From Actinomadura sp. NAK00032 (lineage in GTDB: Bacteria; Actinomycetota; Actinomycetes; Streptosporangiales; Streptosporangiaceae), in the NCBI RefSeq assembly GCF_013364275.1, contig NZ_CP054932.1, positions 6,510,001-6,574,000 of the forward strand: 64,000 nucleotides of DNA, written 5' to 3'. The notes below the pieces were generated by a model. It worked only from the letters and a program-made list of their open reading frames with translations. It made no database searches and was not told the origin of the DNA. The translations under genes and the position numbers were made by a program. Below are positions 1 through 6,688 of this stretch, one piece after another. The first letter of the stretch is position 1; each line of letters begins with the position of its first letter.

Positions 1-629
1 TCGGCCGCTACCCCGACGACGTCCTCGCCGACACCGAGCGGTTCGGGTTCACCCCGCCGGACGCCGACCTGGCCGTCATCAGCCGGCCGATCGACCAGCT
101 CGGCATCAACTACTACTCGCGGCACACCGTCGCCGGCACGCCCGGCGAGGCGGCGCAGACCGCGTCGTCGCCGTTCTCGACCCACTCCCCCTGGGTGGGC
201 AGCGACCACGTCCGGTTCGTCCCGGCGGGGCGCCCCGTCACCGGGATGGGCTGGGAGATCGACGAGCGCGGCCTGCACGAGGTGCTGACCCGGCTGCACC
301 GCGAATACCCGTCCCTCCCGCTCTACATCACCGAGAACGGCGCGGGCTACGACGAGACCCTTGACGGCGCTGGCACGGTCCAAGACGCGGGCCGCATCGC
401 CTACCTCGACGCGCACCTGCGCGCGTGCCACGACGCCATTTCCGAAGGCGTTCCGCTGAACGGCTACTTCACCTGGTCGCTGCTGGATAATTTCGAATGG
501 GCTTGGGGCTATTCGAAGCGTTTCGGGCTGGTGCACGTCGACTACGCCACGCAGCGCCGCGTGCCCAAGGACAGCGCGCGCTGGTACGCCGGGGTGATCC
601 GGCGGGGCGGGCTGCCCGGACGGGCCTGA
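1..629 (+). CDS. GH1 beta-glucosidase, C-terminal part (cut by window start)
   Basis: This is the last ~208 residues of a family GH1 beta-glucosidase, read in the frame beginning at base 3. The nucleophile motif YITENGAGYDE is present, followed by the family's C-terminal signature WSLLDNFEWAWGYSKRFGL. The acid/base NEP motif would lie upstream of the window. GH1 enzymes of this type cleave cellobiose and short beta-glucosides, usually in the cytoplasm. A CebR-like regulator starts 41 bp downstream, which suggests a bglC-type gene at the end of a cellobiose uptake operon. That operon itself cannot be seen here. Confidence 0.93.
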   Translation, partial: GRYPDDVLADTERFGFTPPDADLAVISRPIDQLGINYYSRHTVAGTPGEAAQTASSPFSTHSPWVGSDHVRFVPAGRPVTGMGWEIDERGLHEVLTRLHREYPSLPLYITENGAGYDETLDGAGTVQDAGRIAYLDAHLRACHDAISEGVPLNGYFTWSLLDNFEWAWGYSKRFGLVHVDYATQRRVPKDSARWYAGVIRRGGLPGRA

Positions 630-669
630 CCCGGGGGTCGGCGGACGGTACGGAGACGAAGGGGGCCGG

Positions 670-1680
670 ATGACGGGCAGGAGCACGCGTCCGACATTGG
701 AAGAGGTGGCGGCGCGCGCCGGGGTGGGCCGCGGCACGGTGTCGCGCGTGGTCAACGGCTCGCCGCGGGTCAGCCCGCAGGCGCGCGAGGCGGTGCTGCG
801 GGCGATCGAGGAGCTCGGCTACGTGCCGAACCGCGCGGCCCGCACGCTCGTCACCCGCCGCACCGACACGGTGGCGCTCGTCGTCGCCGAGTCGGACCAG
901 CGGCTGTTCGGCGAGCCGTACTTCGCCGGCATCATCCGCGGCATCAGCAACGGGCTCGGCGACACCGGGCTGCAGCTGCTGCTCGCCCTCGCCCGCTCCC
1001 CCGCCGAGTACGGCCGGCTGGAGGAGTACCTCACCACCCAGCACGTGGACGGGGTGCTCCTCACCTCCCTGCACGCCGAGGACCCGCTGCCCGCCAAGCT
1101 GGAGGCCAACGGCGTGCCGACCGTCCTCGGCGGCTGCCCGCCCGGCCTGTCGCCGGTCAGCTACGTCGACGTCGACAACCGCAGCGGCGCCCGCGAGGCC
1201 GTCGGCCACCTGATCGCGGGCGGCCGGCGGCACATCGCGACGATCGCCGGCCCGCAGGACATGGGGGTGGGCATCGACCGGCTGGCCGGCTACCGGGAGG
1301 CGCTCGCCGACGCGGGCCTGCCCGAGTACGTCGAGTACGGCGACTTCGGGGAGGCCAGCGCCATCGCCGCCGCCGACCGGCTGCTGGCCCGCGAGCCGGC
1401 GCTGGACGCGGTGTTCGCGGCGAGCGACCCGATGGCGTTCGGCGCGCTGCGCATCCTGCACCGGCGCGGCCGGCGCATCCCCGACGACGTCGCGGTGATC
1501 GGGTTCGACGACTCCTCGGCGGCGGCGCTCGCCGACCCGCCGCTCAGCACCGTCCACCAGTCGCTGGAGGAGATGGGCGTGGAGATGGCGCGGCTGCTGG
1601 TGTCGCGGATCGGCGGCGAGACGGTCGACGAGCCGGTGGTCATCCTGCAGCCTCACCTGGTACTCCGCGAGTCGGCGTGA
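670..1680 (+). CDS. cebR: LacI-family repressor, CebR-like
   Basis: This 336-residue regulator has an N-terminal LacI helix-turn-helix (LEEVAARAGVGRGTVSRVVNG, about residues 10-30), a hinge (YVPNRAARTL) and a periplasmic-binding-protein-like effector domain. The HTH and the segments FGEPYFAGIIRGIS, VDGVLLTSLH and IATIAGPQDMGVG resemble CebR, the cellobiose-responsive repressor of Streptomyces. The purine-rich GAAGGGGG stands before the ATG. CebR proteins bind TGGGAGCGCTCCCA, and exactly that sequence occurs at 18940-18953. Assignment as CebR rests on remembered family similarity and on the GH1 neighbour; the effector is inferred. Confidence 0.85.
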   Translation: MTGRSTRPTLEEVAARAGVGRGTVSRVVNGSPRVSPQAREAVLRAIEELGYVPNRAARTLVTRRTDTVALVVAESDQRLFGEPYFAGIIRGISNGLGDTGLQLLLALARSPAEYGRLEEYLTTQHVDGVLLTSLHAEDPLPAKLEANGVPTVLGGCPPGLSPVSYVDVDNRSGAREAVGHLIAGGRRHIATIAGPQDMGVGIDRLAGYREALADAGLPEYVEYGDFGEASAIAAADRLLAREPALDAVFAASDPMAFGALRILHRRGRRIPDDVAVIGFDDSSAAALADPPLSTVHQSLEEMGVEMARLLVSRIGGETVDEPVVILQPHLVLRESA

Positions 1681-1694
1681 TCTAGGATCGTCCG

Positions 1695-2177
1695 ATGGGC
1701 TACGAACCGAACGCGGCTGAGCTGCGCCATCTGAACCGCTGCGTGGAGCTGGCCGCCGAGGCCCTGGACGCCCGCGACGAGCCCTTCGGGTCGGTGCTGG
1801 TGTCCGCCGCCGGAGAGGTCCTGTTCGAGGACCGCAACCGGGTCGCGGGCGGCGACCACACCCGGCACCCCGAGTTCGAGATCGCCCGCTGGGCGGCGGC
1901 GAACATGGCACCCGGGGAGCGCGCGGCGGCGACCGTCTACACCTCCGGGGAGCACTGCCCGATGTGCTCGGCCGCGCACGGCTGGGTGGGCCTCGGCCGC
2001 ATCGTGTACATCATGTCGTCGGCCCAGCTCGGCGCGCTGCGCGCGGAGCTGGGCGTGCCGTCCGGGCCGGTCGCGGCGATCCCGGTGCAGGAGGTCGTGC
2101 CGGGCCTGCCGGTGGACGGCCCGGTCGCCGCCCTCGAGGCGGCCATGCGCGCGTTGCACACCCGCGCCCGCGCCTGA
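1695..2177 (+). CDS. Nucleoside/guanine deaminase-like protein (CDA fold)
   Basis: This 160-residue protein belongs to the zinc-dependent cytidine deaminase superfamily. The zinc site is visible as His58-Pro-Glu60, where Glu60 would be the proton shuttle, and Cys88-Pro-Met-Cys91 in SGEHCPMC. The order HxE then CxxC matches the guanine/nucleoside deaminase and tRNA adenosine deaminase branch. The C-terminal part (VVPGLPVDGPV) resembles stand-alone nucleoside deaminases more than TadA. It lies 14 bp after cebR on the same strand and may be co-transcribed, but no functional link is evident. The exact base deaminated cannot be read from the sequence. Confidence 0.82.
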   Translation: MGYEPNAAELRHLNRCVELAAEALDARDEPFGSVLVSAAGEVLFEDRNRVAGGDHTRHPEFEIARWAAANMAPGERAAATVYTSGEHCPMCSAAHGWVGLGRIVYIMSSAQLGALRAELGVPSGPVAAIPVQEVVPGLPVDGPVAALEAAMRALHTRARA

Positions 2178-2204
2178 GGGCGGCGACGGCTCACCCGGTT
2201 CCCA

Positions 2205-2528
2205 TCACCGCCGGGTGAGCGCCTCCAGCCGTTCGACGGCGGCGCGCCAGTCCGACGGCAGCCAGCACCGCACGGCCCGCTCGCCGCGGTAGGTGAGGGT
2301 GTAGGTGAAGTGGTCGGCCACCCGGCAGCCCGCCTCGGAGGAGTCGGTGGTGACGATCTGCCGCAGCGCGTCCCGCAGGCCGCGCATTTCTCCGTCGTCC
2401 AGCGCGGTCTTTTTGCCGTTGACGAGGGCCGCGCCCGAATTGTCGACGGTCACCCGCTCCCGGATTCCGGCGAATCCGCCGGTCCGTTCGTAGGTGACCA
2501 GTACGTCCGGCCCAATGAAGGCGAGCAT
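2205..2528 (-). CDS. Emfourin-like small protein, putative M4 metalloprotease inhibitor
   Basis: This is a 107-residue protein. The N-terminal strand VTYERTGGFAGIRE and the later DHFTYTLTYRG resemble the emfourin family, whose studied members inhibit protealysin and thermolysin-like M4 peptidases. I start it at the ATG at 2528 because AAAGGAG lies 6 nt before it; an ATG two codons upstream has the ribosome site too close. There is no signal peptide, so a cytoplasmic product is expected. The next gene on the strand side (2602-3003) is a secreted subtilisin inhibitor, so two inhibitor-type genes lie together. The family call is from pattern memory and could be wrong. Confidence 0.6.
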   Translation of the reverse strand: MLAFIGPDVLVTYERTGGFAGIRERVTVDNSGAALVNGKKTALDDGEMRGLRDALRQIVTTDSSEAGCRVADHFTYTLTYRGERAVRCWLPSDWRAAVERLEALTRR

Positions 2529-2601
2529 CGGCATCTCCTTTTCATGCGGGCCGCCGGACAGCACCCCGCTTCCCCATTCCGGCGGCCCGCGGTCCGTGGT
2601 G

Positions 2602-3003
2602 TCAGCCGCCGAAAAGGATTCCGCCGGTGTCGCGCACGGCGACGCACTGGTTGGGGTAGGTCCGCGCGAAGTTGCGGGGCCGGCCGTTCCAGCTGCCGCG
2701 GGCGATCACGCGGACCGGCGCGTGCTGCAGCGTGCAGGCGCCCGCTCGCGCGGGGATGCGCTCGATCCTGCCGTGGACGGGTCTCAGCTGGTCACAGGCA
2801 CGGGACGCGTCGATGAGCGTCCCGCCGTCCGGGTCGCAGTACAGGCTCCGCTCGATCCTGGGGCCCGTCTCGTGCACCAGCGTGAGCATGTAGGAGCCGA
2901 CGGGTCCGGCCGGTCCGGCCGCCCGCGCGGGTGCGGCCGGCGCGAGGACCGCCATTCCCGCCAGCACGGCGGCCCACCGGTGACGGGCACGCGACATGTG
3001 CAT
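2602..3003 (-). CDS. Secreted subtilisin inhibitor-like protein (SSI, MEROPS I16)
   Basis: This 133-residue protein has a signal peptide ending around APARAAG and a mature domain of SSI size. SSI hallmarks are present: YMLTLVHETG, the first cysteine pair (LYCDPDGGT...ACDQL) and the second (GACTLQHAPV...NQC), plus GSWNGRP and the C-terminal GGILFGG. Aligning the reactive loop C-T-L-Q-H-A-P-V with SSI C-P-M-V-Y-D-P-V puts Leu at P1, which favours subtilisin or chymotrypsin-like targets over trypsin. I start at 3003 because AGGGAGG precedes this ATG by 5 nt. The 280 bp upstream are comparatively AT-rich and probably hold the promoter, but I see no unambiguous -35/-10 pair. Confidence 0.85.
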   Translation of the reverse strand: MHMSRARHRWAAVLAGMAVLAPAAPARAAGPAGPVGSYMLTLVHETGPRIERSLYCDPDGGTLIDASRACDQLRPVHGRIERIPARAGACTLQHAPVRVIARGSWNGRPRNFARTYPNQCVAVRDTGGILFGG

Positions 3004-3285
3004 GTCTTCCTCCCTGGATTCGCCCGCCGCGATCTGCGGCATTGGGCCGGCCGGGACACCGGATTGCGGTGACGTCCCCGCCGCATCCAGACATTAATTG
3101 CCACAAACTGCCCCGAACAAGGGCACTTCAAGTCCCAACCTGGCCACCGGTTCACACTTAAATCAAGTCTGCCCATTCGTGCAATACCGGTTGGCGACGA
3201 ATTGACCGGGACATGTGATATCCGGGCCGTCCCGCTCACCGGGAGGCGGCACCGGGCCGGGCGCGCGGCGCGCCGATGATGGACC

Positions 3286-3756
3286 ATGCCGTGCGCTCAC
3301 CAGGACATCGCCAACCTGATCTACCGCTACGCCGAGTGCGTGGACAACGCCGACTTCGCGGGCATCCGCGACCTGTTCGCCGACGCCGCCTTCACCGGCA
3401 GCGGCGGGACCCTGCGCGGCGGCGAGGCGATAGCCCGCATGTTCGAGAAGACGGTGATCGTGCACGAGGACGGCACCCTCCGCACCAAGCACATCACCAC
3501 GAACGTCGCGATCGAGGTGGACGAGGACGCGGGCACGGCCACGTCGAAGGCGTACTACACCGTCCTCCAGGCCGCCCCCGGCCTCGCCCTCCAGCCCATC
3601 GCCTGCGGCACCTACAGCGACACCTTCGAGCGCCATGACGGCCGGTGGCGCTTCGCCGAACGCCGCATCACCATGGACCTGGCCGGTGACGTCACGCATC
3701 ACCTGCGCCGGCCGGACCGCCTGCCGCGCGACGTCCGTCCCGGCCAGGACGGGTGA
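3286..3756 (+). CDS. NTF2-like / SnoaL-like fold protein
   Basis: This 156-residue protein has the pattern of SnoaL_4 and nuclear-transport-factor-2-like proteins: helix IANLIYRYAECVDNADFAGIRDLFADAAF, then GEAIARMFEKTVI, KHITTNVAIEVD, SKAYYTVLQ and a last strand pair DTFERHDGRWRFAERRI. The fold forms a cone-shaped cavity used by isomerases, cyclases and dehydratases, but also by proteins without known activity. The strand-terminal RWRFAERR is common in the family. No operon partner is evident; the gene converges on the GH35 gene at 3800. No specific reaction can be assigned. Confidence 0.8.
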   Translation: MPCAHQDIANLIYRYAECVDNADFAGIRDLFADAAFTGSGGTLRGGEAIARMFEKTVIVHEDGTLRTKHITTNVAIEVDEDAGTATSKAYYTVLQAAPGLALQPIACGTYSDTFERHDGRWRFAERRITMDLAGDVTHHLRRPDRLPRDVRPGQDG

Positions 3757-3790
3757 GACCCCGGCCTGGAGGGGGGCCGGGGGTCTCACC
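3752..3790. terminator. Bidirectional hairpin between convergent genes
   Basis: The arms at 3752-3766 and 3775-3790 pair as GGTGAGACCCCGGCC with GGCCGGGGGTCTCACC, with one bulged G. The hairpin starts at the end of the NTF2-like gene and ends just before the stop codon of the convergent GH35 gene. There is no long U-tract on either strand, as is usual in high-GC actinobacteria. Confidence 0.65.
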
Positions 3791-3799
3791 TGTCGGTGA

Positions 3800-6628
3800 T
3801 CAGGGGGCGGGGACGCCTCCTCTCAGGTTCGCCGCGGCCTTCAGCGAGACGCCGCCGGGGCGGGACGCGCCCGCCGCGACCACGGCGAGGGTGACGGTGT
3901 TGCGCCCGCCGGGGTGCAGGATCCCGTCGGGGAGGGTGAAGTCCTGCTGGATCTCACCGTTGACGTACTCCCCCATGTTCCAGCCGTTGACGAAGATGAG
4001 CGTCCGGTAATCGCCCGCACCCTTGTCGAAGTGCAGGGTCACGGGGACGTCCTGGTCCTCAGGGATCGCCAGGCGGGCGCTCGTGCTGTACCAGTGGACG
4101 CCCGGCTGGACGGTGGCCGTCGGGGCGCCGGACGGCCATGACCCGGTGCGGGCGGACGGCAGGTGCCAGCCTTCCCGCTCCCCGTAGAGACCGCCCGTGC
4201 TCAGGGGGCCGCGCACCGGGTCCTCGGCGCGGGTCCCCTGGATGCGCCAGGTGACCGGGTTGGTGGTGATCTCGGCGCCGACCAGGCCGCGGGGCTGCTT
4301 GTGGCGGTGGTCGTCGGCCGTCCAGTCGTCGTTGTGTCCCATGTTCTCGACCAGGACGGACAGGACGGCCTTCTGCCCCTTCTGGAGGAGGCCGGCGGGG
4401 ACGGTGAAGCTGCCGGGCCCCGGGTTCTCGTTGATGGGCGCGTCGGCGTCCTTCTGCTCGCCGCCGGCCGCCGAACCTAGGTAGTGGCCGTTCAGCCAGA
4501 CCTGGTAGACGCCGTGCTTTCCGGTGATGGCGTTCAGGTTGACGGTCTTCTCGGAGCCGGTCGCGGTGAAGTGGCCGCGATACCAGACGTGGCCGTGGTG
4601 GAAGCCGTAGTCGTCGGCGTAGAGGACGGGCGGGCTCTTCGGTTTGATCGGGCCGGCCGTGGTGGTGTGGTCGGCGACCTTCCATGACGAGTCGTCGAAA
4701 TCAGGGGACGTCTCGGGTGCGCCCTGCTTGGCGTGCCAGTGCTTGAGGGATGGGAGTTTGACGGGTCGCGGGCCCTTGGCATGCGCCAGGAGTGTGCCGC
4801 TGGACGTTGTGCGGGCTCGGATGTGCTTTCCGTTGAGCGTCATGCGGCTGGCCGAGCCGAACACCTCGATGTCGCCCGCCTTGGCCAGGTCGGCTCGTAT
4901 CACCGCCGTGCCGTTCCTGACCTGTGCGGAACGGACCAGGTCGGTGCCACGGACGAGGGTTTCGCCGGAGCGCCAGAACTTGGCGGCCTCCGCGTCCGTG
5001 CCGATGAGGAGCAGGAGAGGCGCGCGTCCGCCGCCGGTTATCCGGACGCGGGCCAGACCTTGGTGCTCGTAGTCGAGTCTGAGTTCGCCGTCGCCGGAGT
5101 AGGTCGACTTCACCGAGCCGTTCAGGACTTCGACTTCAGGGCGCGAGTCGTACCGCAGGATGGTCGTTCCCGCGCTTCCCTCCGTCCCGTAGAGGACGGC
5201 GGTGTCCCGCTTCCCGGCGGTGGTGTGGGTGAGGAGTTCGGAGGTCGTCGCGGCGAGGCGCTGGCCGCCCATGTCGTAGCCGGCGACGAGCACTTTCGCG
5301 TCCCGGCCCTTGAGGTTCACGGGCAGGGTGTAAGTGCCGTCCGGGGTGTTCCAGGTGAGGTTCGCTGATTGGTCGTCGTCGGTTTTCCGGTCGGCGTGCC
5401 GGACGAGGACGAACTGCGTTCCGGTGTCGGGGTTGGCGCGGGCCTCGGTGCGGACGGCCGGATTAGCGGACGCGGGCGCCTCGGCGGGGTCGGTCTTGGC
5501 GAGCGGTTCGACGGTGGTGACGAAGAGGCCCTGGCGCTTGAACTCGTCGTAATTGGCGGTGAGCTGCCGGTTCTCGGTGATGGGGGCGCCGTAGTCGTAG
5601 GACGTGTAGACGTCGTTCGGCTGCGCGAGCCGCCCCCAGTTCGTGCCGCCGAAGGCCATGTAATAGCCGAACATCGTGGCGCCCGAGGTGATGAGGTTCG
5701 ACTTGTAGTAGACCTTCATGAACTTCGGGCCGGTGAGTTCGCGGCACTTGTCGTAGCCGGCGCGGCCGGCGTCGATGGCACCGGCCTGGTATTCGGCGGC
5801 ATACGCGGGCGCATCGGGACTGAGGCGTTCGGTCACGCCCTCGCCCCAGGTTCCCCAGACGTCGGGCTCCCGGCATTCGAACGCCTGCGGATAGTCGTCG
5901 ACCCCGGGGATCTGGACGGCGCCCTGACCGGTCGCCCAGGTCGGCGTCCATGAGGCGTCGCAGCATTGGTTGTGCGAGATGGGGACGTCGATTCCGTGGG
6001 CGCGAGCCTGGCGCTGGATGTCCTCCATGTAGGCCGGGTCGGTGTTCGCGGCGTACTCGTTCTCGGCGTTGTAGACAATGACCGACCCGCCGCGCGTGAC
6101 CTGGTGCTTCGCGATGATCGGGTCGATGTGGGCGAGCCAGTCCCGGTAGGCGGCGGTGTAGTTCGGGTCGCTTGAGCGGGCGCGGCCGGGGACGGTCTTC
6201 AGCCAGGCGGGAAGGCCGCCGCCGGTCGTTTCGGCGTTGATGTACGGGCCGGGGCGCGCGACGACGTAGAGGCCGAGTTCGTCGGTCAGGCGCAGGAGCC
6301 GGTCGACGTCCCTGACGCCGGTGAAGTCGTATTTCCCGGGAGCCGCTGAATGGTAGGCCCAGTCGAAGTAGAGGGAGACGCCGTTGAATCCGGCGGCCTT
6401 GATCTTCTCCAGGACGTCCCGCCAGAGGGCCGGGCTCGGGAGCCGGAAGTAGTGGAATTCGCCCGCCCACAGCAGGACGCGTTGACCGTCCACCGTGAGC
6501 GAGTAGCGGTCGTATCCGACATTGTGCGTTTCGGCTTGGGCGGGGTGGCTGGGAGCCGGGGCCATGAGGAGCGCGGCGGCGGTGAGGACGGCGGTGATGA
6601 TGGCGGTGGGTTTGCTGTTGGCACGCAT
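3800..6628 (-). CDS. Secreted GH35 beta-galactosidase
   Basis: This 942-residue enzyme starts with a signal peptide (to about SHPAQAE). The GH35 catalytic barrel follows: WAGEFHYFRLPSP, GFNGVSLYFDW, VVARPGPYINAETTGGGLPAWL and NAENEYA, which carries the acid/base Glu. A second Glu in AAEYQAG is the likely nucleophile, and GGTNWG is also typical. The C-terminal 350 residues form jelly-roll domains with FVNGWNMGEY. The ATG at 6628 is preceded by AAAGGA at 8 nt. In this locus the plausible role is removal of terminal beta-galactose from galactosylated xyloglucan oligosaccharides outside the cell; activity on other beta-galactosides is possible. Confidence 0.92.
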   Translation of the reverse strand: MRANSKPTAIITAVLTAAALLMAPAPSHPAQAETHNVGYDRYSLTVDGQRVLLWAGEFHYFRLPSPALWRDVLEKIKAAGFNGVSLYFDWAYHSAAPGKYDFTGVRDVDRLLRLTDELGLYVVARPGPYINAETTGGGLPAWLKTVPGRARSSDPNYTAAYRDWLAHIDPIIAKHQVTRGGSVIVYNAENEYAANTDPAYMEDIQRQARAHGIDVPISHNQCCDASWTPTWATGQGAVQIPGVDDYPQAFECREPDVWGTWGEGVTERLSPDAPAYAAEYQAGAIDAGRAGYDKCRELTGPKFMKVYYKSNLITSGATMFGYYMAFGGTNWGRLAQPNDVYTSYDYGAPITENRQLTANYDEFKRQGLFVTTVEPLAKTDPAEAPASANPAVRTEARANPDTGTQFVLVRHADRKTDDDQSANLTWNTPDGTYTLPVNLKGRDAKVLVAGYDMGGQRLAATTSELLTHTTAGKRDTAVLYGTEGSAGTTILRYDSRPEVEVLNGSVKSTYSGDGELRLDYEHQGLARVRITGGGRAPLLLLIGTDAEAAKFWRSGETLVRGTDLVRSAQVRNGTAVIRADLAKAGDIEVFGSASRMTLNGKHIRARTTSSGTLLAHAKGPRPVKLPSLKHWHAKQGAPETSPDFDDSSWKVADHTTTAGPIKPKSPPVLYADDYGFHHGHVWYRGHFTATGSEKTVNLNAITGKHGVYQVWLNGHYLGSAAGGEQKDADAPINENPGPGSFTVPAGLLQKGQKAVLSVLVENMGHNDDWTADDHRHKQPRGLVGAEITTNPVTWRIQGTRAEDPVRGPLSTGGLYGEREGWHLPSARTGSWPSGAPTATVQPGVHWYSTSARLAIPEDQDVPVTLHFDKGAGDYRTLIFVNGWNMGEYVNGEIQQDFTLPDGILHPGGRNTVTLAVVAAGASRPGGVSLKAAANLRGGVPAP

Positions 6629-6652
6629 GGATGGCGTCCTTTGCAGCGGACC

Positions 6653-6682
6653 GGCCCGCCCCGGGCGACGCCGGGGCGGGCC
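6653..6682 (-). terminator. Perfect GC hairpin between the GH3 and GH35 genes
   Basis: A 12-bp perfect stem (GGCCCGCCCCGG at 6653-6664, its complement at 6671-6682) with a 6-nt loop lies directly after the GH3 stop codon and about 25 bp before the GH35 start. It probably ends or attenuates transcription from the GH3 gene, so GH35 may need its own promoter or may depend on read-through. Confidence 0.6.
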
Positions 6683-6688
6683 GAGGAT

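Noticed and set aside
512..525. TTCGAAGCGTTTCG resembling the LacI-type operator
   Set aside because: It is imperfect and encodes the conserved YSKRFG segment of a GH1 enzyme, so coding constraint explains it.
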